A stretch of 52,739 bases of DNA, from assembly GCA_029862005.1 (NCBI GenBank), contig JAOTYD010000021.1, positions 1 to 52,739 on the forward strand. The letters are read 5' to 3'. Positions 7,567 to 15,127 of the stretch are shown in pieces. The notes under the pieces were generated by a model. It made no database searches and was not told where the DNA came from. It worked only from the letters and a program-made list of their open reading frames with translations. The stretch's first letter is position 1; each line of letters begins with the position of its first letter. The translations under genes were made by a program, and so were the position numbers. This DNA comes from Gammaproteobacteria bacterium (lineage in GTDB: Bacteria > Pseudomonadota > Gammaproteobacteria > GCA-001735895).

Positions 7567-8712
7567 ATGGAAATAGACCTTTATTCTCAAAGCCTGTTGT
7601 GGGCATTTGGATTGTCAGTGGTATTTGGCGCCATCGCCAACAAGGCGAACTTTTGCACCATGGGAGCGGTTTCTGACTGGATTAATATTGGCGACCACAA
7701 TCGCATGCGCTCGTGGCTGCTGGCAATCGCAATTGCGACCATCGGCGTCGGTATTCTCGAATACACCGGTAGCATCGACCTGTCGCTGACGACCAGTAAC
7801 GAGACCTCCAACCCACCCTATCGCAGTGCCAACTTCATCTGGCTGCGTCACCTGGTCGGTGGCCTGATGTTCGGCGTCGGCATGACTCTGGCGAGCGGTT
7901 GCGGCAACAAAACCCTGGTACGCCTGGGCGAAGGTAATATGAAGTCGGTAGTAGTTCTCACGATCATGGGGATTGCCGCCTGGTGGATGTTGTTTACCAA
8001 TTTCGGATACCTCGTATTCCTGCAGTGGATGCTGCCGGTAAGCATCGATTTTTCGAACCAGGGCATTCCGAGCCAGGATATTGCAGCCGTGCTCTCAGGT
8101 GTCACAGGGATTGACTTCAGTCCCACTCTGGGATTCGCGATTGCTTTGCTGGTCGCGATTCCCCTGTTGATCTGGATCCTGCGCGCACGTGATTTCCGTG
8201 CAGACCTGGAATTGTTCAGCGCTGGCTTTGTAATCGGCATGCTGATCGTTATCGGCTGGTACGTCACCAGCGGGCCGAGTGGAATCGCGCTGATGGAGGA
8301 ACTGGAATTCATGGATGAACGCCCCTTTTTCACGGGTGCCCAGTCACTGACCTTCATCGGACCGACCGGACATATTGCCCAGTACCTGAAAGAAGGTTTT
8401 TCCGCGATATTTTTAACCTTTGGCATCGCCACGGTAGTCGGAGTCGTGGTTGGTTCGTTTCTCTACACCTTAATATTTCGCAAAGTCCGTATCGAATGGT
8501 TCGTGTCCCGGAACGATTTCGTAATGCATGCAATTGGCGGTCTGCTGATGGGTATCGGTGGGGTGTTGGGAATGGGTTGCACCATCGGTCAGGGCATCAC
8601 CGGTGTCTCGGTCCTGGCGCTGGGATCGATACTGACCATCATTTCAATCATCGCCGGCAGTGCCGCTACGATGAAATACCAGTATTACCTTATGATGCGC
8701 GAAGATGACTAG
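7567..8712 (+). CDS. YeeE/YedE-family sulfur-compound transporter
   Basis: YeeE/YedE proteins are inner-membrane permeases; the studied member takes up thiosulfate. The 381-residue product has about nine hydrophobic helices in two repeated halves. The family cysteine motifs are present: NKANFCTMGAVSDW near the N-terminus, LASGCGNKTLVRLGEGN near residue 115, and GMGCTIGQGITG near residue 340. Such cysteines relay the sulfur species. It closes the tusA to yeeE block, so it probably brings sulfane sulfur or thiosulfate into the cytoplasm for TusA and Dsr. The substrate here is inferred. Confidence 0.88.
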   Translation: MEIDLYSQSLLWAFGLSVVFGAIANKANFCTMGAVSDWINIGDHNRMRSWLLAIAIATIGVGILEYTGSIDLSLTTSNETSNPPYRSANFIWLRHLVGGLMFGVGMTLASGCGNKTLVRLGEGNMKSVVVLTIMGIAAWWMLFTNFGYLVFLQWMLPVSIDFSNQGIPSQDIAAVLSGVTGIDFSPTLGFAIALLVAIPLLIWILRARDFRADLELFSAGFVIGMLIVIGWYVTSGPSGIALMEELEFMDERPFFTGAQSLTFIGPTGHIAQYLKEGFSAIFLTFGIATVVGVVVGSFLYTLIFRKVRIEWFVSRNDFVMHAIGGLLMGIGGVLGMGCTIGQGITGVSVLALGSILTIISIIAGSAATMKYQYYLMMREDD

Positions 8713-8846
8713 AAGGGATATACCGGACGATTCGTATTCTTGTTAGGCTACCAACCAGATTGATCCTAGGATTATTTCGAGCTTTGAGGCTGACAAAGAC
8801 TTCAAATCAATGAATTGAAATTGATACTTTAAACCAGGAGATTACG

Positions 8847-9044
8847 ATGAATCAGGCATATCGTGACGCGGTCACCAAGATGGAAGAAATGAAGGTCCAG
8901 GAGGAATATATTCTTGGCTGGCAGGGTGGTTTTCTGGGGCATCCGCAACGTGAAGAGCAGCGTCTCACAGACGCTTACGAAGCGGGCTACGAAGACGGCA
9001 GTGCCAAAACTACCGACAATTTTGCCAACTGGGTCGAATCCTAA
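8847..9044 (+). CDS. Small conserved-looking protein of unknown function (65 aa)
   Basis: A 65-residue acidic soluble protein (EEYILGWQGGFLGHPQREEQ, then AYEAGYEDG) with a CAGGAG ribosome site 7 bases before the ATG. It has no cysteine and no membrane segment. The good ribosome site and codon usage support a real gene. It is 134 bp after the yeeE-type gene and overlaps the 3' end of the convergent 186-residue gene by 4 bp. No family recognised. Confidence 0.65.
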   Translation: MNQAYRDAVTKMEEMKVQEEYILGWQGGFLGHPQREEQRLTDAYEAGYEDGSAKTTDNFANWVES

Positions 9045-9601
9045 GTCTCAAAAACAACGAGCCCGGACAGCGATCGTTTCAGCGCCGATTCAATTTCAGG
9101 GGCCTCCCTGCCAATTATATAGTCAGGGATCCAGCGCTTATCGCGCTCACCCATGGTCGCTTTGACGCGGTCCCCAAGGCAACAGCGCATCGCGAAACTG
9201 CCGCCCTCCAACTCGTCGAATCCATAACCCGCGTAGTCTGACGAGCGCCGATTCATCTTGTCGATAAAATCAGCCTGGTATTCGCCCTCGCCCTGCACGT
9301 CGATGCGACTATCTTCAAGCATGCGTGCTAAATCCTTGACCAGGCAATTTATAAACTCGATGCGCTGATCCTGGCTAGCCTTTGGATAGATCCAGCGATC
9401 ACAGAAATGCACCAGGTAACAGACCATTTCCTCCATGATATCGATGCGCTGATATTGCGTCGTGGTTTCGAAATTCTCGTTTTCCAGGTTCAGCACGACG
9501 TTAGCAGCGAGCTTAAAAATCGTCGCGCCAATCGCGTTCGCCATTTGTGCAGCCGACCTCGGCCTCTCGCCCTGGTTCCAGCTTTTCTTGACTCGTACCA
9601 T
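9041..9601 (-). CDS. Protein of unknown function (186 aa)
   Basis: A soluble 186-residue protein with no signal peptide. It contains an all-helical first half (AAQMANAIGATIFKLAANVVLNLE, followed by a YLVHFCDRWIYPKAS segment) and four cysteines, including a C-C pair in AMRCCLGDRV. It follows the alpha/beta hydrolase gene by 25 bp on the same strand and probably shares its transcript. I do not recognise the family. The helical, N-rich start could suit a protein-protein interaction role. Confidence 0.65.
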   Translation of the reverse strand: MVRVKKSWNQGERPRSAAQMANAIGATIFKLAANVVLNLENENFETTTQYQRIDIMEEMVCYLVHFCDRWIYPKASQDQRIEFINCLVKDLARMLEDSRIDVQGEGEYQADFIDKMNRRSSDYAGYGFDELEGGSFAMRCCLGDRVKATMGERDKRWIPDYIIGREAPEIESALKRSLSGLVVFET

Positions 9602-9626
9602 GTTAATTGGGTTTCCGGTACTAACC

Positions 9627-10418
9627 TCAATGGGCTGCCAGCCACTCGATCACATGGCGTAATAGTGCGTCTTCATGCCCCTGAAAAAAATGATTGGCAC
9701 CATCCACACGCACCTGCAAATACTGACGACCCGATTGTTTTTTTCCTGCCATGGCTCGCTGGTCAACAGAATTAAGCACCGGTTCAAGATCTTCGCTGCC
9801 GTACAAATCCAATACTGGAACCCGGACCTTTGCAAGTGCCTCGAGGATATCGAAGAAAGCGTTTTCGGCATCCATACCGATAATAACCAGTGAGACGACC
9901 TCATCGGGATCGTTTCGCGACAGGTAATAATTTGCCATCGACGCACCCATGCTGTGGGCGACGATAGTGACTTTTTTATAGCCGTTGTCATCCAGGTAAT
10001 CGAGAGCCGCTTCGAAACGTCCGGGCACCTCGGGAAACAGCAGTCCATATTCTCCTTCATCCGCATCGTTGGCCAGAATCGGCATTTGCACCGATAGCGT
10101 CGTAATCTCCTGTTCGAGCAAACCCGCCCGCAGGGGATAAATCACATCGGGCCAGTTAGGATGCACGCCGATACCATGCACCAGGATTACCGCGCGATCC
10201 AAGTTCTTATCACCCTCGGTTACAATGCCCAGGAACTCATGCCCGCTGTCGTCGAGCAACCAAATTTCATCCCCGTCCAGCAAACCGTCGATCACCTGTT
10301 CTGCCCAGCGGCTTTCCTTGGCAATATCGGAATTGGTTGCACCCACAGGTGTAAACCAGGTTGCCAGCAATAGCAGCAACAACAGGTACATGGATTTCAT
10401 AACTCTCGCCTGGATCAT
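9627..10418 (-). CDS. Exported alpha/beta hydrolase (DUF3530-like)
   Basis: The 263-residue product has a hydrophobic signal (MKSMYLLLLLLLATWF) and an alpha/beta hydrolase domain: oxyanion-region HGIGVHPNW near 81, nucleophile elbow A-H-S156-M-G-A, acid in DLYGSEDLEP, and catalytic histidine in DGANHFFQGHE near 243. It resembles DUF3530-type hydrolases; the substrate is unknown. GGAGG lies four bases before the first ATG (10418), so the start could also be the ATG at 10400, which gives a tighter signal peptide. First gene of a two-gene minus-strand unit. Confidence 0.8.
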   Translation of the reverse strand: MIQARVMKSMYLLLLLLLATWFTPVGATNSDIAKESRWAEQVIDGLLDGDEIWLLDDSGHEFLGIVTEGDKNLDRAVILVHGIGVHPNWPDVIYPLRAGLLEQEITTLSVQMPILANDADEGEYGLLFPEVPGRFEAALDYLDDNGYKKVTIVAHSMGASMANYYLSRNDPDEVVSLVIIGMDAENAFFDILEALAKVRVPVLDLYGSEDLEPVLNSVDQRAMAGKKQSGRQYLQVRVDGANHFFQGHEDALLRHVIEWLAAH

Positions 10419-10602
10419 CTTACCTCCATACTAAGATACTGATTAATATGCAATTATCACGCATTACCGCGTGCATGATACCGTTAATCGATGGTTTAAA
10501 CCCTATCCAATATGGGTATCCCGGCCACCCATTGACTGGGCTAACGGGGAAGATCACTAAGCCCCGGTTTCGGTTAAAATTGGCTGTGTTCATTCAGCGA
10601 GC

Positions 10603-11190
10603 ATGATCATGGTAAAGACAATTTTCGAAGTAAAACCGGGCAGCTTTATATTCGAAAAGGCCGAGGCTCTGCCATCAGACGTGTGTACCGAAATGATCAG
10701 TCGATTCGAAAAGTACAGCGCCGAACAATATCCGGGGCGCATAGGCCAGAACGTTGATCATGATGACTCAATCAAGCGCTCCACCGACCTGGTGTTAAGC
10801 GGTAAACCTCACTGGCAGGACCTCGATCGTGAACTGTTCAGATCACTCAATCATGCGCTCGCGGAATTCAAAAAGTCCTATGCCTTTTTCGAGGGGCCAT
10901 TCAAGGACATGGGCTACGCGATTCAGCGCACCTACCCAGGCGAGTTCTACCATTGGCACATCGACGGCGGCAGCCATGAATTTACAATGCGACAACTGGT
11001 TGCGATCTGGTATCTGAATACCCTCGATCAACAGGGCGGGGAGACCGAGTTTCGATACCAGGATGTCAAAATCAGCCCGGAGGCCGGCAAGCTGGTGTTA
11101 TTCCCGCCATTCTGGACCCATCTGCACCGCGGTAACAGGCTCGATTCGGGCAGCAAGTATATAGCGACCACCTGGGTCGTATTCGCCTGA
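10603..11190 (+). CDS. Fe(II)/2-oxoglutarate-dependent oxygenase
   Basis: The 195-residue protein has the jelly-roll oxygenase signature. Iron ligands are H119-x-D121 (HWHIDGG) and a distal histidine in WTHLHRG (H173 or H175); K185 or a nearby residue would bind 2-oxoglutarate. A GGETEF strand and the FPPFWTHLHRG strand are typical of the prolyl-hydroxylase-like 2OG-Fe(II) family. Substrate unknown: proteins, small molecules and RNA are all possible for this family. It is transcribed alone, downstream of a gap with an imperfect TATCC/GGGTA repeat (10504-10518). It is one of three 2OG oxygenases within 5 kb. Confidence 0.85.
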   Translation: MIMVKTIFEVKPGSFIFEKAEALPSDVCTEMISRFEKYSAEQYPGRIGQNVDHDDSIKRSTDLVLSGKPHWQDLDRELFRSLNHALAEFKKSYAFFEGPFKDMGYAIQRTYPGEFYHWHIDGGSHEFTMRQLVAIWYLNTLDQQGGETEFRYQDVKISPEAGKLVLFPPFWTHLHRGNRLDSGSKYIATTWVVFA

Positions 11191-11316
11191 GTCGATAAGG
11201 ATTTTTTCAGGTTCATTGATGACGAAATACTCAAAGGCACTGGGCTTGAACATTGACCAGGTTAACAAGTCTGAAGATAGCACCTGCTCCATGCTGGCGG
11301 AACCGGTAGAGGCGTA

Positions 11317-11574
11317 ATGTTGCTTGCGCTCGCGGCAATCATCGAGTACCCCGTATTACCCGGGTGGCAACTATCGACCACGGCCTGGTTATTCATAATA
11401 TTCACCTGAACCTCGATGGCGGCGATGACGATCAGGGCCGTGACCGGTGAACGTGGTTTAAGTTGCGAGGGTCCAATCGCCAACAAGCACGTCTACATTT
11501 TCTATGCGATGGCCACGGTTGCCATCTTTCCGGCCATCGCACTACTGATCTATGGCCTGTTAAAGGCCTTGTAA
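11317..11574 (+). pseudogene. Two-helix membrane frame interrupted by an in-frame TGA (possible broken gene)
   Basis: A frame opens at ATG 11317, with AGAGG four bases upstream, and would run 85 codons to TAA at 11572 but for a TGA at 11407-11409. Both halves read like membrane helices: TTAWLFIIFT just before the TGA and VYIFYAMATVAIFPAIALLIYG near the end. The second half can start alone at ATG 11416 (52 residues), without a good ribosome site. It may be a decayed two-helix protein, a real 52-residue protein, or chance. The rest of 11191-11643 shows nothing else. Confidence 0.3.
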
Positions 11575-11643
11575 TCGGGATGCCGGAGTAATCCATCGAA
11601 GCCCGGGTCGGCGGTTAAAGAAACACGGGCCAGGTCAACTCGC

Positions 11644-11967
11644 CTAGTGATCAAGAATTTCGTTGCCCTGTATTTCACCATCGGTATTGATACGAATTCT
11701 CCGGGTACCGGGCCTACGACTAAGAATATAGGCACACATCATCAATGCGAATTCCTGATCCTTCTTTTGCATTGCCGTTAACAGCTTGTCGGCCACTATT
11801 TGGCAACGTTGCTCCAGATCCGGATCGGGCACCCACCAGCGGCTCATTTGCCAACCGCAGTTCATGTCGCGATCCATTTTGTCGAATAACTCGACTGCCT
11901 CGAGGGCAAGCGTTTCTGGCACATCGAGGTCATAACTCTTATCATCGATCTCAACAGTGATATTCAT
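11644..11967 (-). CDS. Small protein of unknown function (107 aa)
   Basis: A 107-residue soluble protein beginning with two predicted strands (MNITVEIDDKSYDLDVPET) and then helices rich in charged residues (ELFDKMDRDMNCGWQMSRWW). It has three cysteines (C37, C54, C78) and a tryptophan pair. It is divergent from the PKHD-type hydroxylase gene, with only 18 bp between start codons, which suggests shared control. No family recognised. Confidence 0.65.
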   Translation of the reverse strand: MNITVEIDDKSYDLDVPETLALEAVELFDKMDRDMNCGWQMSRWWVPDPDLEQRCQIVADKLLTAMQKKDQEFALMMCAYILSRRPGTRRIRINTDGEIQGNEILDH

Positions 11968-11985
11968 ACGGCTTTCTCAATAACG

Positions 11986-12657
11986 ATGTTAGTAATAATT
12001 CCAGACCTGTTAAATTCTGCCCAACTAAATGCGGTTTGTTCCGTGCTGCGTCAGGGTGATTTCGTCGATGGCAAGCTAAGCGCCGGTAAAGACGCGCAGG
12101 CCATAAAAAACAACCAGGAGCTTGCGCCGGACGAGGACCGTTTTAATGCACTGAATAACGTCATCATGACCGAGCTGGTGCAAAACCCGATCTATCTGCA
12201 GACCGCCATGCCGGCACGAATAGCTGCCCCAATCTATGCACGCTATGAACCCGGCATGGCCTACGGCGGCCACATCGACGATCCGATCATGGGGCCACCA
12301 GGTTCAAGATATCGTTCCGATATATCGATCACCATTTTCCTGAACGGGCCCGACGAATACGAAGGCGGCGAGCTCTGTATTGAGTCGCCCAACGGCAACA
12401 GGAAAATCAAGCTTGCGGCCGGACATGCCATACTCTACCCATCTACCAGTTACCACTCGGTAAGCCAGGTAACCGCGGGAGAACGCCTGGTGGCGATAAC
12501 CTGGGTACAAAGCCATATTCGACGCGCCGATCAGCGTGAAATACTGATACAACTCGATCAGGCCCGTGAATCACTCTCTGAAAACTCCAGCAGTCACACC
12601 CATCACCAGGTTAATCTTTGCTATGCCAACCTGTTTCGCATGTGGGCGGAATCCTAG
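11986..12657 (+). CDS. PKHD-type Fe(II)/2OG hydroxylase (PiuC/YbiX-like)
   Basis: A 223-residue PiuC/YbiX-like hydroxylase. The N-terminus (IPDLLNSAQLNAV, then FVDGKLSAG) and the KNNQEL motif match that family. Iron ligands are H96-x-D98 (GGHIDD) and distal H157 (STSYHSVSQV); R167 (AGERLVAITW) would bind 2-oxoglutarate. Family members are often linked to iron or siderophore uptake, but no TonB receptor gene is next to this one. It is convergent with the rspA/cas6-like operon, 6 bp from the end of the 67-residue gene. The substrate is unknown. Confidence 0.88.
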   Translation: MLVIIPDLLNSAQLNAVCSVLRQGDFVDGKLSAGKDAQAIKNNQELAPDEDRFNALNNVIMTELVQNPIYLQTAMPARIAAPIYARYEPGMAYGGHIDDPIMGPPGSRYRSDISITIFLNGPDEYEGGELCIESPNGNRKIKLAAGHAILYPSTSYHSVSQVTAGERLVAITWVQSHIRRADQREILIQLDQARESLSENSSSHTHHQVNLCYANLFRMWAES

Positions 12658-12663
12658 ACGTCA

Positions 12664-12867
12664 TCAACGATGCGAGCCTTTCTCTGCATGCGCCATGTCG
12701 ACCAGTTTTGTCGCCAGCTCGTCATAGGTACGCTTTTGTTTCGCCAGCTCCGAATCACCTTCGGGGTCGTAGTAATCCTCGGCTGAAAACTTGCCGGCCT
12801 GTTCGATTTCGATAAACTGGCGCTGCAATTCCAGCATCTGCTTAATGACTTCCTGTTTTTCACTCAT
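12664..12867 (-). CDS. Small helical protein in the cas6-like/rspA-like operon (67 aa)
   Basis: A 67-residue highly charged protein predicted to be mostly helical (KQEVIKQMLELQRQFIEIEQAGK, split at G25 into a DYYDPEGDSELAKQK linker and a second helix). GAGG lies 8 bases before the ATG. It is the last gene of the tauD-like, cas6-like, rspA-like operon, 42 bp after rspA. It has no cysteine. Its length and two-helix form suit an adaptor or partner protein. No family recognised. Confidence 0.7.
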   Translation of the reverse strand: MSEKQEVIKQMLELQRQFIEIEQAGKFSAEDYYDPEGDSELAKQKRTYDELATKLVDMAHAEKGSHR

Positions 12868-12909
12868 TAGGTTTTCCTCGCTTAATCTATTATCCGGTGT
12901 GGCTGCTGC

Positions 12910-13251
12910 CTAGTAGCCGCCTTTCCTGCGACTTTCGGGCAGGCCGGCAATTCTACCACCCTGTTTACTTGGATCCCCCGGGAATAAATCATAAAGCGTC
13001 TTGGCATTGATTGATTTATCGCCCCAGGCACTGGCCATCGCTTTAACCAGATTCCGGGTGTTGGGCTGGTTACCCGCGTTATTGATATATTCGTCACGCA
13101 AATGATTGATCAGGTCCCAGTGCCGCTCAGCGAGTTCCAGTTTCTCCTGCTCGGCAAGAACCCTGGCGACAGATTCAGACCAGTCCTCGACATTTTCCAG
13201 AAATCCCGTCGCCGTGGTCGGAATCTCGTTACCATCTACATTAATGCTCAT
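12910..13251 (-). CDS. rspA: Cysteine-less DsrC paralogue (RspA-like)
   Basis: This 113-residue protein is a DsrC/TusE fold member: the N-terminal GNEIPTTATGFLENVEDWSE, the NHLRDEYIN helix and the C-terminal LYDLFPGDPSKQ and IAGLPES segments align with DsrC encoded at 18876. The C-terminal arm lacks both sulfur-carrying cysteines: the equivalent of CysB is Gly (GGRIAGLPE) and the penultimate CysA is missing, replaced by RRKGGY. It cannot carry a trisulfide like DsrC. DsrC homologues without both cysteines have been called RspA (regulatory sulfur-related) in the DsrC literature. GAGG precedes the ATG. It sits 35 bp after the cas6-like gene. A regulatory or competitor role is inferred. Confidence 0.85.
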   Translation of the reverse strand: MSINVDGNEIPTTATGFLENVEDWSESVARVLAEQEKLELAERHWDLINHLRDEYINNAGNQPNTRNLVKAMASAWGDKSINAKTLYDLFPGDPSKQGGRIAGLPESRRKGGY

Positions 13252-13286
13252 ACTTTCAACCTCAAAATACTCTCCTGGTTTGCAAA

Positions 13287-13973
13287 TTATTCCTGAACGT
13301 TGTTTACCGGGTCTATTCCCTTGTGTGGCACAAACAGGCCACAGCCTAGTATCTGGTCCTCGCCCAGCCCCCTCTGCTGCAGCATTACGGATTCTTCGGG
13401 TTCAAGGTCGGCAACCAGCAGCGCCCTGGTAAAAATTGTTTCATCGGCCGTGCGTATTTCGCCCGTCTTGCCGCAAATCATTTTGGATACCCTGATATTC
13501 ATCGCGTTTAGCAGCTCAGCGACCTGGGCCAGGAAGTCAGCTTCCGATTGGTCGCGGTCACAGCATACTGCGCGCGCATAAAGCGTGCTGATCGTCGATA
13601 GCTTGCGAATTGCACTTTCACCAACCGCCAGCTGCTGAGAACCGATGTGCAGCGTTTTATCAGTGATCCTGGCAACCTCGTCGCTGTCGTCTCGATGCAC
13701 CCGTATTGCGAGGCGAGCGCGACGTGACAATGGCAGCTCGGCACCAATTTGATCGGGTCGATTCCAGCCGTTCCCGGAACCTGCCATACGCACGCCGTGT
13801 ACCCCTATCTTGTTGTAAGTATCACTTTTTAAATGCAACTGCAGCGCTTCCGACAGCGCAAAGGCATGGTCTATATCGAGACTGGTGCCTCGCAGTTTGA
13901 ATACCAGGTCATACACATCGTCGGGTACCTGGAACTCGTTTTCGGATTCGTTATCATCGCGCCAGAACATCAT
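13287..13973 (-). CDS. Orphan Cas6/Cmx6-like RAMP protein
   Basis: The 228-residue protein resembles the Cas6/Cmx6 (subtype I-MYXAN) family of CRISPR RNA endonucleases. Visible features: N-terminal VPDDVYDLVFKLRG strand followed by LDIDHAFALSEAL (H36), IGVHGV (H59), a basic LSRRARLAIRV strand, a FTRALLVADLEPEESV segment, and a C-terminal Gly-rich loop RGLG at 201-204 running into GCGLFVPHKGI, typical of RAMP folds. H36 or H59 could be catalytic. There is no CRISPR array or other cas gene in the window. It sits between the tauD-like gene (15-bp gap) and rspA (35-bp gap), divergent from dsrA. An RNA-binding or RNA-cutting role in sulfur-gene control is possible but not shown. Confidence 0.75.
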   Translation of the reverse strand: MMFWRDDNESENEFQVPDDVYDLVFKLRGTSLDIDHAFALSEALQLHLKSDTYNKIGVHGVRMAGSGNGWNRPDQIGAELPLSRRARLAIRVHRDDSDEVARITDKTLHIGSQQLAVGESAIRKLSTISTLYARAVCCDRDQSEADFLAQVAELLNAMNIRVSKMICGKTGEIRTADETIFTRALLVADLEPEESVMLQQRGLGEDQILGCGLFVPHKGIDPVNNVQE

Positions 13974-13988
13974 AGTAATCCTGTATGC

Positions 13989-14933
13989 CTATGCTTTCAG
14001 GCCGGAGCCCTTGTCGATATCTATCGCGTCGTAGTAGCGTGCCCGATAAACCAGTCGTGGCGGCTGGTCAGCCCCATCATGAAAAGACTGGCGCCCGTGC
14101 AGGATATTATTGCAAACGATTCCCTGCTGCGCCTCGAGCCTGATTTCTGTCATCGCGTTACTATCCATCAGAATTTCACGCACCAGGTTTAGCGCGCTTA
14201 CGCTCAGCCGGTCGGTCTTCCAGACGATATTGTGTGGACGGGAGGTATAGCGCATATTCAGTACACAGGTACCGGGCTGCAGCGAAAACACCGGCCCGGT
14301 TTCTTCCGTACGAATAATCCGGTTACCCTGAACATTTGCCGGTACGCACATCACATCATCGCACATCAGCGCCTTGAGCAGATCAGGCGCCCGATCCCTG
14401 ATCAGGAGGTACATCATCTCGTGATCAAACAGGAAGTTACCGCCACCGCGCGCGGATTGATTTACACAATACAGTGCGAAGGCGTTGATTCGACGACCAT
14501 CAGGATTGTAGTAACCATCCGTATGCCAATTCATTCCGCGGTTGGAATAGGGGATATATTGTGAACGATGATCGGATTCACTAACCACCTGAAGCGACGT
14601 GACTTTATCCTCGTCCGCACCCAGGTTGATATCCAGATCCTGCAGTCCAAATTGCCGATTAAGTGTCAGGAACCCTGATTTTCCCAGCTCACCTGCCGAC
14701 TCAAAAATGACGAAATTAAAGGCCGTTACCTGTCGCCTAATTTGGTCCAGCATCGACTGCGGCAAAATTGAAGCATGATCCAGCGGATAGACCATAGTGG
14801 CATCCATTTCCTGTCGATAGCGTAACTTGCGCTCGCGCCAGGCCTGATACGCTCCTTCGTTTTCGAGCAGAAAAGGCGAATTGTCGTCGCAGTTGTTGAG
14901 TGCGGCAGTTATTTGGTCTAATGTTGCGTTCAA
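13989..14933 (-). CDS. TauD/TfdA-like Fe(II)/2OG dioxygenase
   Basis: A 314-residue TauD-type dioxygenase: H137-x-D139 in NWHTDGYYN, distal H279 in NNILHGRQSF, and a 2OG-binding arginine in PRLVYRARYY. TauD family members hydroxylate taurine and other compounds; this protein has a long N-terminal part (1-60) and no taurine-specific features I can point to. It is the first gene of a four-gene minus-strand operon (tauD-like, cas6-like, rspA-like, 67-aa) whose promoter faces that of dsrA across 388 bp. No sulfonate ABC transporter is nearby, so a role other than taurine use should be considered. Confidence 0.85.
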   Translation of the reverse strand: MNATLDQITAALNNCDDNSPFLLENEGAYQAWRERKLRYRQEMDATMVYPLDHASILPQSMLDQIRRQVTAFNFVIFESAGELGKSGFLTLNRQFGLQDLDINLGADEDKVTSLQVVSESDHRSQYIPYSNRGMNWHTDGYYNPDGRRINAFALYCVNQSARGGGNFLFDHEMMYLLIRDRAPDLLKALMCDDVMCVPANVQGNRIIRTEETGPVFSLQPGTCVLNMRYTSRPHNIVWKTDRLSVSALNLVREILMDSNAMTEIRLEAQQGIVCNNILHGRQSFHDGADQPPRLVYRARYYDAIDIDKGSGLKA

Positions 14934-15080
14934 TTCGGGTCCAGGCGGTTACATATAAATGGCTGAAACAGGCCTGATTCTATTACACGCGGGACCCGAT
15001 TGGAGCATCCCATCGGTAGGGGTTAAATTACTAGTTGGGCTGAACTTGTAAGTCCCTGATTTATATTAATATTGTTGGAC

Positions 15081-15099
15081 ATTCCCATGGCATGGGAAT
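15081..15099. promoter_or_regulatory. 19-bp perfect palindrome in the dsrA/tauD-like divergent promoter
   Basis: ATTCCCATGGCATGGGAAT has 9-bp arms around one central G. It is 223 bp upstream of dsrA and 148 bp upstream of the tauD-like gene, in the only long gap here (14934-15321), so it may be an operator for either or both directions. The half TTCCCAT is close to the TACCCAT half of the other sites but has different spacing. Confidence 0.5.
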
Positions 15100-15127
15100 A
15101 GTGCGAATCAGGCATGGAAAATTTACC

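Noticed and set aside
10504-10518. TATCC/GGGTA repeat upstream of the gene at 10603 as another operator copy
   Set aside because: It is 15 bp rather than 16 and its left half is out of register, so I do not list it as a site.
13287-13973. Part of an active CRISPR-Cas system
   Set aside because: No array and no other cas gene in the window; the operon partners are sulfur-related.
13833-14192. Plus-strand frame across the tauD-like/cas6-like junction
   Set aside because: Antisense to two genes with clear motifs; no ribosome site.
13989-14933. Taurine dioxygenase (tauD) as a specific call
   Set aside because: Iron and 2OG ligands fit the family, but no taurine transporter or taurine-specific residues could be identified, so only the family is stated.
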